The notes under the pieces are model-generated. The model was not told the origin of the DNA, did not search any database, and was given only the letters and a program-made list of their open reading frames with translations. This document shows positions 7,953 through 16,951 of a stretch of DNA of 64,000 nucleotides, piece after piece. Each line of letters starts with the position of its first letter. The first letter of the stretch is position 1. The DNA comes from Streptomyces sp. DI166 (lineage in GTDB: Bacteria > Actinomycetota > Actinomycetes > Streptomycetales > Streptomycetaceae), in the NCBI RefSeq assembly GCF_900091315.1, contig NZ_FLSP01000002.1, forward strand, positions 124,001 through 188,000, given 5' to 3'. Made by a program: the position numbers and the translations under genes.

Positions 7953-9572
7953 ATGACGTCACGCCCTGCGGAACCGGACCGCATCCGCCCCGACGAGGCC
8001 GCCGCATCCGCGGATTCACCCGCGGAGACCTCGTACGCCCCCTTCGCCCACCTCACCGCACCCAACACCGCCCTCTACCGCCAGGTGATGCGCGTCTTCC
8101 TGGCGGCCAAGGAGCGGTTCGCGGTGCATCTGCGGCCCGAGGACGTCCACGCCGCGCTGCCGCCGGAGCACCGCCCCGCCGCCCCGGACGCCGTGGTCAA
8201 GGCGCTGGACAGCCTCGTCGGGTGGGGCAATCTGCGGGCGGACCCGGACACCTCCCGGGTCACCGCGGTCGAGGACTTCTACCGCAGACGCTTCATCTAC
8301 CAGCTCACCCAGGCCGGCGAGGCCGCCGAACAGGCGCTGTCCGTGTACGACGAGGCGCTGGGGCGGCGCGGCGCGCTGCAGGCGGTGGCGCTGCACGACA
8401 TCGTCACGCAGCTGCGCGCCCTGCTCGTGATCGCCGCCGAGCACGAGGAAGGCGAACCGGATCCGGCCAAGGCCCACCTGGCGCTGTCCACGCTGACGAA
8501 CCGGTTCGAGGCGCTGGCGGAGAACGCGCGGGCCTTCATGGGGTCGCTGCAGCGCACCATCGACCTGCACGGCGTCGAGGTCGAGGTGTTCCTCGCCTAC
8601 AAGGACCGGCTGATCCAGTACCTGGAGCGGTTCATCCAGGACCTGATCACCCTCGGCGGGCGGATCGCCCGGCTCATCGGCGAACTGGAGGAGCAGGGAC
8701 GGGTCGGTGTGCTGCTTCGGCTGGCGGCGGCGCGGGAGGCGGCCGACGCCGCCCCGGACGAGGCCGAGAGTGCCGAGGCGCGGGCGCAGGCGCGGTGGGC
8801 GGCGAAGTGGGCGGGCCTGTCCGCCTGGTTCGTGTCCGCCGACGGCCGCGAGTCCCAGGCCCGGCTGCTGCGCGGACGGGCCCTGGGGGCGATCCCGCAG
8901 CTCCTGGCCGTCGTACGGCAGTTGAACGAGCGACGGGCGGGGCGTTCGGACCGGTCGGCGGACTTCCGCACCCTGGCCCGCTGGTTCGCCGAGGCCCCCG
9001 ACGCCGAGGCGCGGCACCGGCTGTGGCGCGCCGTGTTCGGTCTGTACCCGGCCCGGCATCTCACCGTCGACGCCGACACCCTCGCCGACCGCGCGGCCCG
9101 CCCGGTGGCCGCCTCCACCCCGTGGGCCGAGGCCGAGCCGCTGCGGATCAGCCCGCAGCTGCGCCGCACCGGCAGCTACGAGCGGCGCGGCAAACCCCGC
9201 AGGGTGCAGGACCGCTCCGAACAGCGGCGCCGGCTGGCGGAGATCGCCGCCAAGCAGACGGAGGAGATCGCCGCGGCCCGCGCCCGGCTCGCGACGGACG
9301 GCACCACCCGGCTGTCCGCGCTGGGCGAGCTCGACCCCATGGCCTTCGGCCTGTTCCTCCGGCTGCTCGGCGACGCCCTGGCCACGTGGCGGCCCGGCAT
9401 GACGACGACCGTCACCACCAGCAACGACGGCACGATGGAGATCCGGCTCACCGCGCTCGACGACGGTACGACGGCCGCGATCCGCACGCCGGGCGGGGTG
9501 TTCCGCGGCCCCGACCACCTCGTCGAGATCACCGACCTGACCGCGGGCATCCCCGCACGGGAGGCGCGATGA
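7953..9572 (+). CDS. jetA: JetA of a type III Wadjet system (DUF2397/TIGR02677)
   Basis: 539 residues from the ATG at 7953; the frame is open for 38 more codons upstream, but those read as translated leader. The N-terminal part, SYAPFAHLTAPNTALYRQVMRVFL, and a long helical region match TIGR02677/DUF2397. A central run of charged helices is followed by KPRRVQDRSEQRRRLAEIAA, and the C-terminus is a small beta-rich domain. In Wadjet complexes JetA is the kleisin-like subunit closing the SMC ring; that role is assigned here by family and gene order, not by structure. It is first of four coupled genes and overlaps jetB by ATGA. Confidence 0.88.
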   Translation: MTSRPAEPDRIRPDEAAASADSPAETSYAPFAHLTAPNTALYRQVMRVFLAAKERFAVHLRPEDVHAALPPEHRPAAPDAVVKALDSLVGWGNLRADPDTSRVTAVEDFYRRRFIYQLTQAGEAAEQALSVYDEALGRRGALQAVALHDIVTQLRALLVIAAEHEEGEPDPAKAHLALSTLTNRFEALAENARAFMGSLQRTIDLHGVEVEVFLAYKDRLIQYLERFIQDLITLGGRIARLIGELEEQGRVGVLLRLAAAREAADAAPDEAESAEARAQARWAAKWAGLSAWFVSADGRESQARLLRGRALGAIPQLLAVVRQLNERRAGRSDRSADFRTLARWFAEAPDAEARHRLWRAVFGLYPARHLTVDADTLADRAARPVAASTPWAEAEPLRISPQLRRTGSYERRGKPRRVQDRSEQRRRLAEIAAKQTEEIAAARARLATDGTTRLSALGELDPMAFGLFLRLLGDALATWRPGMTTTVTTSNDGTMEIRLTALDDGTTAAIRTPGGVFRGPDHLVEITDLTAGIPAREAR

Positions 9573-10807
9573 CCACACCCCTGGGTGAGGTCCTGGACAG
9601 TCGGCGCACCGCCGAGCTCCAGAAGGCCGCACGTGCCCTGCTCAAGGAGCCGCTGCTGCTCGCGCACGGCCCGGACGCCGACGCGTACCGCCTGGTCAGG
9701 CAGTACGAAGGCGAGCTGCGCGACTGGTTCGACCGCAACACCGGCTGGTCGCTGCGGGTGGACGCGGAGGTCGCCCGGCTGCGCAAGACACCTGGCACCC
9801 TCGCCGACGCCACCCACCCGGCCCGCGAGGTGTCCCGCGCCGGTGCGCCGTTCACCCGCCGCCGCTATGTGCTGCTGTGCCTGGCGCTCGCCGTACTGGA
9901 GCGCGGGGAGGCACAGATCGCGCTCGGCCGTCTCGCCGAACAGGTGGTGCTGGAGGCCGCCGACCCGCACCTGGGCGCGGCAGGGATCACGTTCACCCTG
10001 GAGCGGCGCGACGAGCGCCTGGACCTGGCCGCCGTCGTACGGCTGCTGCTGCGCCACGGCGTGCTGCGGAGAGTCGCCGGGGACGAGGACGCCTACGTCA
10101 GCGGGACCGGCGATGTGCTCTACGACGTCCAGCGCCGCGTCTTGGCCGGACTGCTCGCCGCCCGCCACGGCCCCTCCACGATCACGGCCGACACCTTCGA
10201 GGAACGGCTTGACCGGCTCACCGCGGAGAGCGCCCTGGACAGCGACGAGCTGCGGTTCCGGGCGATCCGCCAGAAGCTCACCCGCCGCCTCCTGGACGAC
10301 CCGGTGCTGTACTACGACGAGCTGACCGACGAGGAACTCGCCTACCTGACCCGCCAGCGCGCCTTCCTCACCGCCCGCGTCGGCGAACTGACCGGCCTGG
10401 TGGCGGAGGTACGCGCCGAGGGCATCGCCATGGTCGACCCCCACGACGACCTGACCGACGTACGGATGCCCGAGCAGGGCACCCACGGGCACGTCACCCT
10501 CCTGCTCGCCGAGCACCTCGCGGCGGCGGGCGGCGAGGTGAGCCGCGCGGAGCTGGAGCACCGGGTGCGGGAACTGGCCGCCGAGCACGGCGGGTTCTGG
10601 TCCAAGAGCGCCAAGCAGCCCGGCGCGGAAGGGGAGCTGGTCGAGCAGGCGCTGGCCAAGCTGACCGCGCTCGCCCTGGTCACCCGCACGCCCGGTGGCG
10701 TGGCTCCGCTGCCCGCGCTCGCCCGGTACGCGGTCGGCGAGACCGTCGTCATGGAACCGGGAGTCCGCAGTCCCCGCACCTCCCGACGAAAGGCACCACA
10801 GCCGTGA
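9569..10807 (+). CDS. jetB: JetB of a type III Wadjet system (DUF2398/TIGR02678)
   Basis: 412 residues from the ATG at 9569, overlapping the jetA stop by 4 nt. The protein starts with an aromatic/basic region (RLVRQYEGELRDWFDRNTGWSL), then a winged-helix-like core containing FTRRRYVLLCLALAVLERGEA, as in DUF2398 proteins. In Wadjet systems this position is filled by the KITE subunit, which bridges kleisin and SMC. The C-terminal region (PGGVAPLPALARYAVGE) is typical of the family end. It is co-translated with jetC through a GTGA overlap at 10804-10807. Confidence 0.87.
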   Translation: MTTPLGEVLDSRRTAELQKAARALLKEPLLLAHGPDADAYRLVRQYEGELRDWFDRNTGWSLRVDAEVARLRKTPGTLADATHPAREVSRAGAPFTRRRYVLLCLALAVLERGEAQIALGRLAEQVVLEAADPHLGAAGITFTLERRDERLDLAAVVRLLLRHGVLRRVAGDEDAYVSGTGDVLYDVQRRVLAGLLAARHGPSTITADTFEERLDRLTAESALDSDELRFRAIRQKLTRRLLDDPVLYYDELTDEELAYLTRQRAFLTARVGELTGLVAEVRAEGIAMVDPHDDLTDVRMPEQGTHGHVTLLLAEHLAAAGGEVSRAELEHRVRELAAEHGGFWSKSAKQPGAEGELVEQALAKLTALALVTRTPGGVAPLPALARYAVGETVVMEPGVRSPRTSRRKAPQP

Positions 10808-13800
10808 CCGCCCTGCCCCAGCCCGCCCCCGGCCGCTGGCGACCACTGCGCATCGGCCTGGTCGACCTCTTCTACTACGACACCGAGGAGTTCTGGTTCC
10901 GCGACGGCCGGCTGCTGCTGCGCGGCAACAACGGCACCGGCAAGTCCAAGGTCCTCGCCCTCACCCTCCCGTTCCTGCTGGACGGCGACCTGTCCGCGCG
11001 CCGCGTGGAGCCGGACGCCGACCCGAACAAGCGCATGGAGTGGAACCTGCTGCTCGGCGGGGAGCACCCGCACCCCGAACGGCTCGGCTACACCTGGATC
11101 GAGTTCGGCCGCGTCGACGCCGACACCGGGCAGGCATGCTTCCGCACGCTCGCCTGCGGGCTGAAGGCGGTGGCGGGCCGCGGCATCGCCCGTCACTGGT
11201 ACGCCGTCACCGACCAGCGCATCGGCGAGGAGCTGAGCCTGCTGGACGCCACCGGCACCGCGCTGTCCCGGGACCGGCTCGCGGACGCGGTCGCCGGCCG
11301 CGGCATGGTGTACGACACGGCGACGGCGTACCGCAGGGCGGTCGACGAGGCGCTGTTCGGCCTCGGCGAGCGACGCTACGCCGCCCTGGCCGACCTGCTG
11401 ATCCAGTTGCGCCAGCCGCAGCTGTCGAAACGGCCCAACGAGAGCGCGCTGTCCCGGGCGCTGACCGAAGCCCTGCCGCCGATGGACCAGGCGGTGGTCG
11501 CGGACGTGGCCGAGGCGTTCCGGTCCCTGGACGAGGAGAAGGAGGAGCTGCGGGCCGCCGCCGAGGCGGAGCGGGCCGCCTCCGCGTTCCTGGACCACTA
11601 CCGCCGCTACGCCCGCGTCGCGACAAGGCGCAGGGCCCGGCTGCCCCGCAGCGAGCACGCCCGCTACGAGCAGCTGCACCGCGACCTGGCCCAGGCCCGT
11701 GCCGAGCGGGAGGACGCCGAGCGGGACCGGGCCGAGGCCGCCGAGCGGATCGCCGAGCTGGAGGAGACCGCCACCCGTCTGAAGGCGCAGGAGGCGGCCC
11801 TGCGCGAGGGCCCCGAGATGCGCAGCGCCCGGGAGCTGGAGCAGGCGGCGGCCGACGCCAGGCGTACCGCCGGGGAGCTGGCCCGCGCCGAGGCCGACCG
11901 GGATGAGGCGGCCCAGGCGCACACCCGGGCGCTCGGCCGTCTGGAGACGGCCCGTCGACGCCTCGACGCGGCCGAGGAGCGGGTCGCCGACACGCTCGAC
12001 CGCGAGCGGGAGGCGGCAGCCGCGGCCCGGCTCGACGGCGAGCTGCGCACCGACGGCGTTCCGGAGAGTGAACTGCGGCGTACGGCCGAGGAGTCCGTGG
12101 CGCGCAGGCGTCGCACCGTCGAGCACGTGGAGGAGCTGGCGGCCCGCGCCGACGAGGCCGCCGCCGAACGGCGGGCCGCCGCCCGCCGTCTGGACGAGGC
12201 CGAGAGCGAGGTCGGCCACACCGCGGGGCGACAGGCCGAGGCGGAGGGGCGGGCCGCCGAGACGGGCCGGGACCTCGTGGCCCGCGTCCGCGCGCATCTG
12301 GACGCCTGCGAGGAACTGGCCGTCGCCGATCCGGCCGGGCTGCTGGACGGGCTCCAGGACTGGGTGACGCACTGTCAAGGGCCGTACCCCGCAAGGGAAC
12401 ACGCGGCTCATGCTCATCGCGAACGGGCGGCGCGTCTGGCCGACCGTACGGCCGCCCTCGGGCAGGAACTCGCCGGGCTCCGGGCCCGGTCCGCCGAGGC
12501 CGAGCGGGAACTGGCCGAGCTGGAGGCGGGCGGCCAGCGCGGCCCCACGGCACCGCACACCCGGACGCCCGGCGTCCGCGACCGGGCGCCGGGGGCACCG
12601 CTGTGGCGGCTGGTCGACTTCCGCGAGCAGGTTCCGGCCGCCGAACGCGCGGGCCTGGAGGCCGCGTTGGAGGCCTCGGGCCTGCTGGACGCCTGGGTGC
12701 GCCCGGACGGCACTGCCGTGCACGCGGACGGGCACGACGTTCTGCTGTCGCCGGGTGCTCCCCTGTCCGGGCCGACGCTCGCCGACGTGCTGCGGCCCGC
12801 CGTCGACCACGGCGACGCGCGGTCCCTGGCCGTGGGCGAGGACACCGTCTCCCGGCTGCTGGCGGCCGTGGGTCTCGGCTCCGGCGGCTCCGGTGACACC
12901 TGGGTGGCGGTCGACGGCCGCTTCCGCGTCGGCGCGCTGACCGGCAGCTGGTCGAAACCGGCGGCCGTGTACGTCGGTGAGGGCGCCCGTGAGGAGGCGC
13001 GCCGGGCACGGATGGCCGCCCTGCGCGACGAACTCGGCGCCCTGGCAGGCGAGATGGACCGGCTCGACGCCGAGCGCGCCGACGTGGACGGGCGCCGCAC
13101 CACCCTCGACACCGAGCTGGCCGCCCTTCCCGACGACGCGGCCCTGCGGCACGCGCACGCGCTGGCCGCCGCCGCTGCCGACGCCGCCCACCGTGCCCGT
13201 GCCCGCCGTGACGAACGCTCGGCCGAACTGGCGGCCGTGTCCCGGCGGGAAGCCGAGGCCGCCACCGAACTCGCCGAGACCGCGGCGGCGGTGAACCTGC
13301 CCGCCGACCGGGCGGGGCTGGCCGCCGTCCGCCAGGCTCTGGCCGAGTACACGGCCGTCCTCGCCGCCCTCTGGCCGGCCCTGCGTGAGCGAACCGAAGC
13401 GGGCCGCGCCCTGGCCGACGAACATACCGAGACCGGGCGGGTGGGCACTCGGGTGGCCGAACTGTCCCTGCGCGCCGAGGAATCGGCGCGTCTCGCCGCC
13501 GCGGCAGACGAACGTCACACCACCCTGCGTTCCACCGTCGGCGCCGCCGTCGCGGAGCTTCAGCGGCGCCTCGCCGAGACCGCCGACGCGCTGGCCGCCT
13601 GCGAGGGCGACCAGCGGCGGGCCCGCGAGGACCACACGGCCGCCGACCGGCGCGCGCACCGTGCCCAGGGGCACATCGAACGCCTGGAGGTGGACGTACG
13701 GGAGGCGACCGCGGCCCGCGCCGAGGCCATCGCCGCGCTCCAGCGTTTCGCGGCCACCGGTCTGCTGGCCGTCGCCCTGCCCGAGGCCGCCGTACCCCCG

Positions 13801-14907
13801 CTCGACGCCGGGCCGTGGGCCGCCACCCCGGCCGTCGCCCTCGCCCGATCCATCGAGGCCGAACTGTCCGGCACCGACGATTCCGACGGCGCATGGGAGC
13901 GGGTGCAGAAGCGGCTCAGCGAGGAGTACAAGAAGCTCCAGGACGCCCTCTCCCGCGGCGGCCACAGCGCCTCGGCCCGGATGGCCGAGGAGGGCATGGT
14001 CGTCGAGATCGTCTACCAGGGCCGCGAGCGGGCCGTCCCCGAGCTCGCCGAGGCCCTCGCCGCGGAGGTCGCCGAGCTGACCCGCATCCTGTCCGCGCAC
14101 GAACGCGAGATCCTCGAAACCCACCTCCTCACCGAGGTCGCCGGCACCCTTCAGGAGCTGATCGGCGCCGCCGAGCGACAGGTGCGGGCCATGAACGACG
14201 AGCTTGAGGAGCGGCCCACCTCCACCGGCATGAGGCTGCGCCTGGTCTGGCGCCCCTCGCGCAAGGCTCCGGCCGGGCTCGCCCAGGCCCGCGAGCGGCT
14301 GCGCCAGTCCGCCGACGCCTGGACGCCCGAGGACCGGGCCGCGGTCGGCGAGTTCCTGCAGGCCGAGATCGTCCGCCGGCAGGCCGACGACACCGCGGGC
14401 AGCTGGCTGGAGGTGCTCACCGCGGCCCTCGACTACCGCGCCTGGCACGAGTTCGGCATCGAACGCCACCAGCACGGCAAGTGGGTTCCGGCCACCGGGC
14501 CCGCCTCCGGCGGCGAACGCGTTCTGGCCGTGAGCGTGCCGCTGTTCGCGGCGGCCTCCTCGCACTACGCCACGGCCGGTCGGCACGCCCCGCGCCTGGT
14601 CACCCTGGACGAGGCCTTCGCCGGCGTCGACGACGACTCCCGCGCCAAGTGCCTGGGCCTGCTGCACGCCTTCGACCTGGACGTGGTGATGACCAGCGAA
14701 CGCGAATGGGCCTGCTACCCGCAGGTCCCCGGCATCGCGATCGCCCAGCTCTCCCGCGTCGACGAGATCCCGGCGGTCCTGGTCACCCGATGGGAGTGGG
14801 ACGGGGGCGAACGGGTGAAGGGCACGGAGCCCGGCCATGGGCTCGTGTCCCTCCCGGCGCAGACCACCGCCTCCACCGCTGAGGGCGAGGACGCCCTGTG
14901 GCCGTGA
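10804..14907 (+). CDS. jetC: JetC, SMC-like ATPase of a type III Wadjet system (TIGR02680)
   Basis: 1367 residues from the GTG at 10804. The N-terminal ATPase half has Walker A GNNGTGKS at residues 41-48. A very long Arg/Glu/Ala-rich coiled coil fills about residues 240-1050, interrupted near 590-730 by a globular hinge-like part (LWRLVDFREQVPAAERAGLE). The C-terminal ATPase half has the ABC signature SGGE at 1235-1238 and Walker B LVTLDEA at 1265-1271 with catalytic E1270. This is the SMC/Rad50-like motor expected to extrude plasmid DNA loops. All ATPase motifs look intact. It overlaps both neighbours, so the complex is probably made stoichiometrically. Confidence 0.93.
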   Translation: MTALPQPAPGRWRPLRIGLVDLFYYDTEEFWFRDGRLLLRGNNGTGKSKVLALTLPFLLDGDLSARRVEPDADPNKRMEWNLLLGGEHPHPERLGYTWIEFGRVDADTGQACFRTLACGLKAVAGRGIARHWYAVTDQRIGEELSLLDATGTALSRDRLADAVAGRGMVYDTATAYRRAVDEALFGLGERRYAALADLLIQLRQPQLSKRPNESALSRALTEALPPMDQAVVADVAEAFRSLDEEKEELRAAAEAERAASAFLDHYRRYARVATRRRARLPRSEHARYEQLHRDLAQARAEREDAERDRAEAAERIAELEETATRLKAQEAALREGPEMRSARELEQAAADARRTAGELARAEADRDEAAQAHTRALGRLETARRRLDAAEERVADTLDREREAAAAARLDGELRTDGVPESELRRTAEESVARRRRTVEHVEELAARADEAAAERRAAARRLDEAESEVGHTAGRQAEAEGRAAETGRDLVARVRAHLDACEELAVADPAGLLDGLQDWVTHCQGPYPAREHAAHAHRERAARLADRTAALGQELAGLRARSAEAERELAELEAGGQRGPTAPHTRTPGVRDRAPGAPLWRLVDFREQVPAAERAGLEAALEASGLLDAWVRPDGTAVHADGHDVLLSPGAPLSGPTLADVLRPAVDHGDARSLAVGEDTVSRLLAAVGLGSGGSGDTWVAVDGRFRVGALTGSWSKPAAVYVGEGAREEARRARMAALRDELGALAGEMDRLDAERADVDGRRTTLDTELAALPDDAALRHAHALAAAAADAAHRARARRDERSAELAAVSRREAEAATELAETAAAVNLPADRAGLAAVRQALAEYTAVLAALWPALRERTEAGRALADEHTETGRVGTRVAELSLRAEESARLAAAADERHTTLRSTVGAAVAELQRRLAETADALAACEGDQRRAREDHTAADRRAHRAQGHIERLEVDVREATAARAEAIAALQRFAATGLLAVALPEAAVPPLDAGPWAATPAVALARSIEAELSGTDDSDGAWERVQKRLSEEYKKLQDALSRGGHSASARMAEEGMVVEIVYQGRERAVPELAEALAAEVAELTRILSAHEREILETHLLTEVAGTLQELIGAAERQVRAMNDELEERPTSTGMRLRLVWRPSRKAPAGLAQARERLRQSADAWTPEDRAAVGEFLQAEIVRRQADDTAGSWLEVLTAALDYRAWHEFGIERHQHGKWVPATGPASGGERVLAVSVPLFAAASSHYATAGRHAPRLVTLDEAFAGVDDDSRAKCLGLLHAFDLDVVMTSEREWACYPQVPGIAIAQLSRVDEIPAVLVTRWEWDGGERVKGTEPGHGLVSLPAQTTASTAEGEDALWP

Positions 14908-16151
14908 ACGACGGGCAGCCCCCGGCGCTCGTCGACCGCGACCGCCTGGCCCGCCTGCTCGGCGGCCCGGACCTCGCCTGGCTGGTCGACCGCGTACGCC
15001 GCCGCATGGCACGGGAGGAGCCCCTGACCGGACCGGTCACCCTGGCCGACCCCACCCCCGCGCAGCGCGCCGCCGCCGAACGGCTGCTGGGCCGTGCCCC
15101 CGGCGCAGGACGGGGGATGAGCGTTCGCCTTGAGGCCGTGGACTCCGTCCTGCGCCGCTCCGGCGTCAGCCCCGACGGCCTGGGCGCCGCCGTCACCGCC
15201 CTCACAGGACCCGTCACCCGGCTGGCCGACCAACGCGAGCGGGAGGAGCGCGCCTGGCGGGAGGCGTACACGCCGCTCGATGAACTCGTCCGCACGCACA
15301 GGCCCCGACTGGACGACTGGGCGAAGAGGGTCGTCGCGGAGGGCCTCGTGCGCCGGCTCGCCCGCACCCCGCAGGTGGCGAAGAGCCTGCTGGACAACAC
15401 CGTCCAGGCCCTGCGTCGGCTGCCGGCCGATCCCGCGGTGTCCCTGCCCGTCTTCTCAGGCGCCACCTTCGGTGACGCTCACGCCCTCGACGACGGCACT
15501 CCGCTCGCCACCCTCGTCCTGTCCGGCGTCCGCGCGCTCACCGGCTTCCCGGACGGCAGCGGAGCCGAGTGGCGGCGCGAGGCCTGGGCCTCGGCCGGGC
15601 TCCTCAAGGACGCCCTGTCCGCCACGGTCCTGACCCTGGGCCTGCGCGGCACCCCCGCCCTCGACTGGTCGGCCGACGAGGGCGAACCCGCGGTCCTGAC
15701 GCTACGGCAGCTCACCCGGCACCCACCGCGCACGGCACCCGCCGTCGTCCGCGTCTGCGAGAACCCAGCCGTCCTGGCCACCGCGGCCGACACCCTGGGC
15801 GCCGCCTGCCCACCGCTGGTCTGCCTCCAGGGTCAGCCCTCGGCCGCCGCCCTCACCCTGCTGCGCCACCTGCACGCCCAGGGGACCACGCTGCGCTATC
15901 ACGGCGACTTCGACTGGGGCGGACTGCGCATCGCCTCCGCCCTGCTGCGCCGTGTCCCCTGGCATCCCTGGCGCTACACGGCCGCCGACTACCGCGCTGC
16001 CGTCGCCGCCACCCCCTTGGCCCCGCCCCTGACCGGCACGCCGACCACCGCCGCGTGGGCCCCGGACCTGCCCGCCGCCCTCACCGAACTCGGCGTGCGC
16101 ATCGAGGAGGAGACGGTACTTGACGACCTGCTGGCCGACCTCGGCCGGTGA
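14904..16151 (+). CDS. jetD: JetD, Toprim-type nuclease of a type III Wadjet system (DUF2399/TIGR02679)
   Basis: 415 residues from the GTG at 14904, which keeps the operon's 4-nt overlap rule (GTGA); a GTG two codons earlier (14898) is also possible. The C-terminal DUF2399/Toprim-like domain has the acidic motif VVRVCENPAVL followed by YHGDFDWGG with D335 and D337, the DxD-type metal ligands. In Wadjet, JetD cleaves closed circular DNA after loop extrusion by the SMC complex. The catalytic acids are retained, so an active nuclease is expected. The gene ends at 16151; debris of a mobile element starts within about 90 bp. Confidence 0.9.
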   Translation: MNDGQPPALVDRDRLARLLGGPDLAWLVDRVRRRMAREEPLTGPVTLADPTPAQRAAAERLLGRAPGAGRGMSVRLEAVDSVLRRSGVSPDGLGAAVTALTGPVTRLADQREREERAWREAYTPLDELVRTHRPRLDDWAKRVVAEGLVRRLARTPQVAKSLLDNTVQALRRLPADPAVSLPVFSGATFGDAHALDDGTPLATLVLSGVRALTGFPDGSGAEWRREAWASAGLLKDALSATVLTLGLRGTPALDWSADEGEPAVLTLRQLTRHPPRTAPAVVRVCENPAVLATAADTLGAACPPLVCLQGQPSAAALTLLRHLHAQGTTLRYHGDFDWGGLRIASALLRRVPWHPWRYTAADYRAAVAATPLAPPLTGTPTTAAWAPDLPAALTELGVRIEEETVLDDLLADLGR

Positions 16152-16236
16152 GCGCCACCATGGCCCGCAAGGCGGCGGACGCCGCGATCGGCGCCACCAG
16201 GACGGCCCTGATCGAGATGGGCCGCAGCACGGGCGG

Positions 16237-16467
16237 GATGTCCGCCTCGTGCACCCCGCGCACACCACCATGGACTGCGCGTCGTGCGGAGCGAGAACCA
16301 AGCACGCACTTCCTCTTTCGGAACGTACCTGCACCTGCACCGCGTGCGGAACCGTGTCCCCCAGGGACAAGAACTCCGCGCGCGTGATGCTGGTCCGGGC
16401 TGGTCTCATCCCGGCTGGTGTTGAGGGCGCAAGACCTTCGGGGACGCTGCTTCCGGAGGCAGCCTGA
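16237..16467 (+). pseudogene. C-terminal fragment of an IS605-type TnpB
   Basis: About 76 codons survive. They read VRLVHPAHTTMDCASCGAR with a zinc ribbon (CASCG...CTCTACG) and then RDKNSARVML, the third RuvC acidic motif of TnpB, ending at TGA 16465-16467. The first roughly 300 residues, including the other RuvC motifs, are missing, so the nuclease is dead. It lies directly upstream of an intact right-end hairpin, as in complete IS605/IS1341 elements, so the fragment is the 3' end of a real element. The 85 bp between jetD and this fragment could not be assigned. Confidence 0.85.
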
Positions 16468-16474
16468 GCCAGGA

Positions 16475-16507
16475 ATCCCCCGCGCTTCAAGCGGGGGAGG
16501 ATGTCAA
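16475..16507 (+). mobile_element. IS605/IS1341-type right end hairpin
   Basis: TCCCCCGC-GCTTCAA-GCGGGGGA forms a perfect 8-bp stem (16476-16498), followed by GGATGTCAA. This matches the right ends of TnpB elements, where the end of the omega RNA scaffold lies. The boundary after TCAA at 16507 coincides exactly with interruption of a tetR reading frame. No left end is visible. Confidence 0.8.
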
Positions 16508-16711
16508 ATGCCAGTACAGGGACATGTGACCGGCGCCGAGCGCCGCGGCCACCCGGTGCATCGACAGGGCCTGCAGGCCCTCGGCGCCCAGGAGTTCGAC
16601 CGCGGTGCGCACGATACGGTCCCGGCTCAGCCCCGGCGGGTCGGGCCGCCGTACCGGGGGCGTCAGCCACACGCTCGCGGTCTTCGCCGTGCCCCGCTCG
16701 CGATCGGCCAC
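16508..16711 (-). pseudogene. TetR-family regulator truncated by the TnpB element
   Basis: 68 codons from the GTG at 16711 (GAGGAGGGG about 7 nt upstream), reading PPGLSRDRIVRTAVELLGAEG then LQALSMHRVAAALGAG and SLYWHL. This is a full TetR DNA-binding helix-turn-helix. The frame then runs into the TnpB right end at 16507. The ligand-binding part is absent from the window. The gene was divergent from the PLP enzyme that starts at 16952. Translation would continue for a few foreign codons to 16487. The fragment could still bind DNA but cannot dimerise normally. Confidence 0.82.
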
Positions 16712-16951
16712 GCCCGGCCCCTCCTCGGCATCGGTCCGGCGCCCTGCTCCGGATCTGCTCGATGGCCTGTCATCGTACGGCCGAGCGCGGTGCCGACCGG
16801 GCAGCGCGGTGGGCAGGGACTCCTCGGCGCCGTCCGGCAGGGCGGCACGATTGAGTCGTACAGTGGACGAGAGGGTCTGCGTGCGGGTTCCGGCCAACCT
16901 GGGAAGGCCGTCCGTGACGGCCTGTCGCTACGAGACGGGGAGACGCATCAC

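Noticed and set aside
10342..15012. Very long open frame antisense to jetB-jetC
   Set aside because: It is the third-position shadow of GC-rich genes; its residues are Pro/Arg/Gly/Ala low complexity with no domain motifs, while the plus strand has clear Walker motifs.
16152..16236. Short minus-strand peptide resembling a GAF-domain end
   Set aside because: Only about 30 residues are plausible, there is no start or stop context, and the stretch may be random or TnpB leader.
4775..16711. The two TetR fragments as halves of one gene
   Set aside because: One ends and the other begins with the same SxYWH motif, so they overlap rather than join, they are 11 kb apart on opposite strands, and their flanks belong to different subfamilies.
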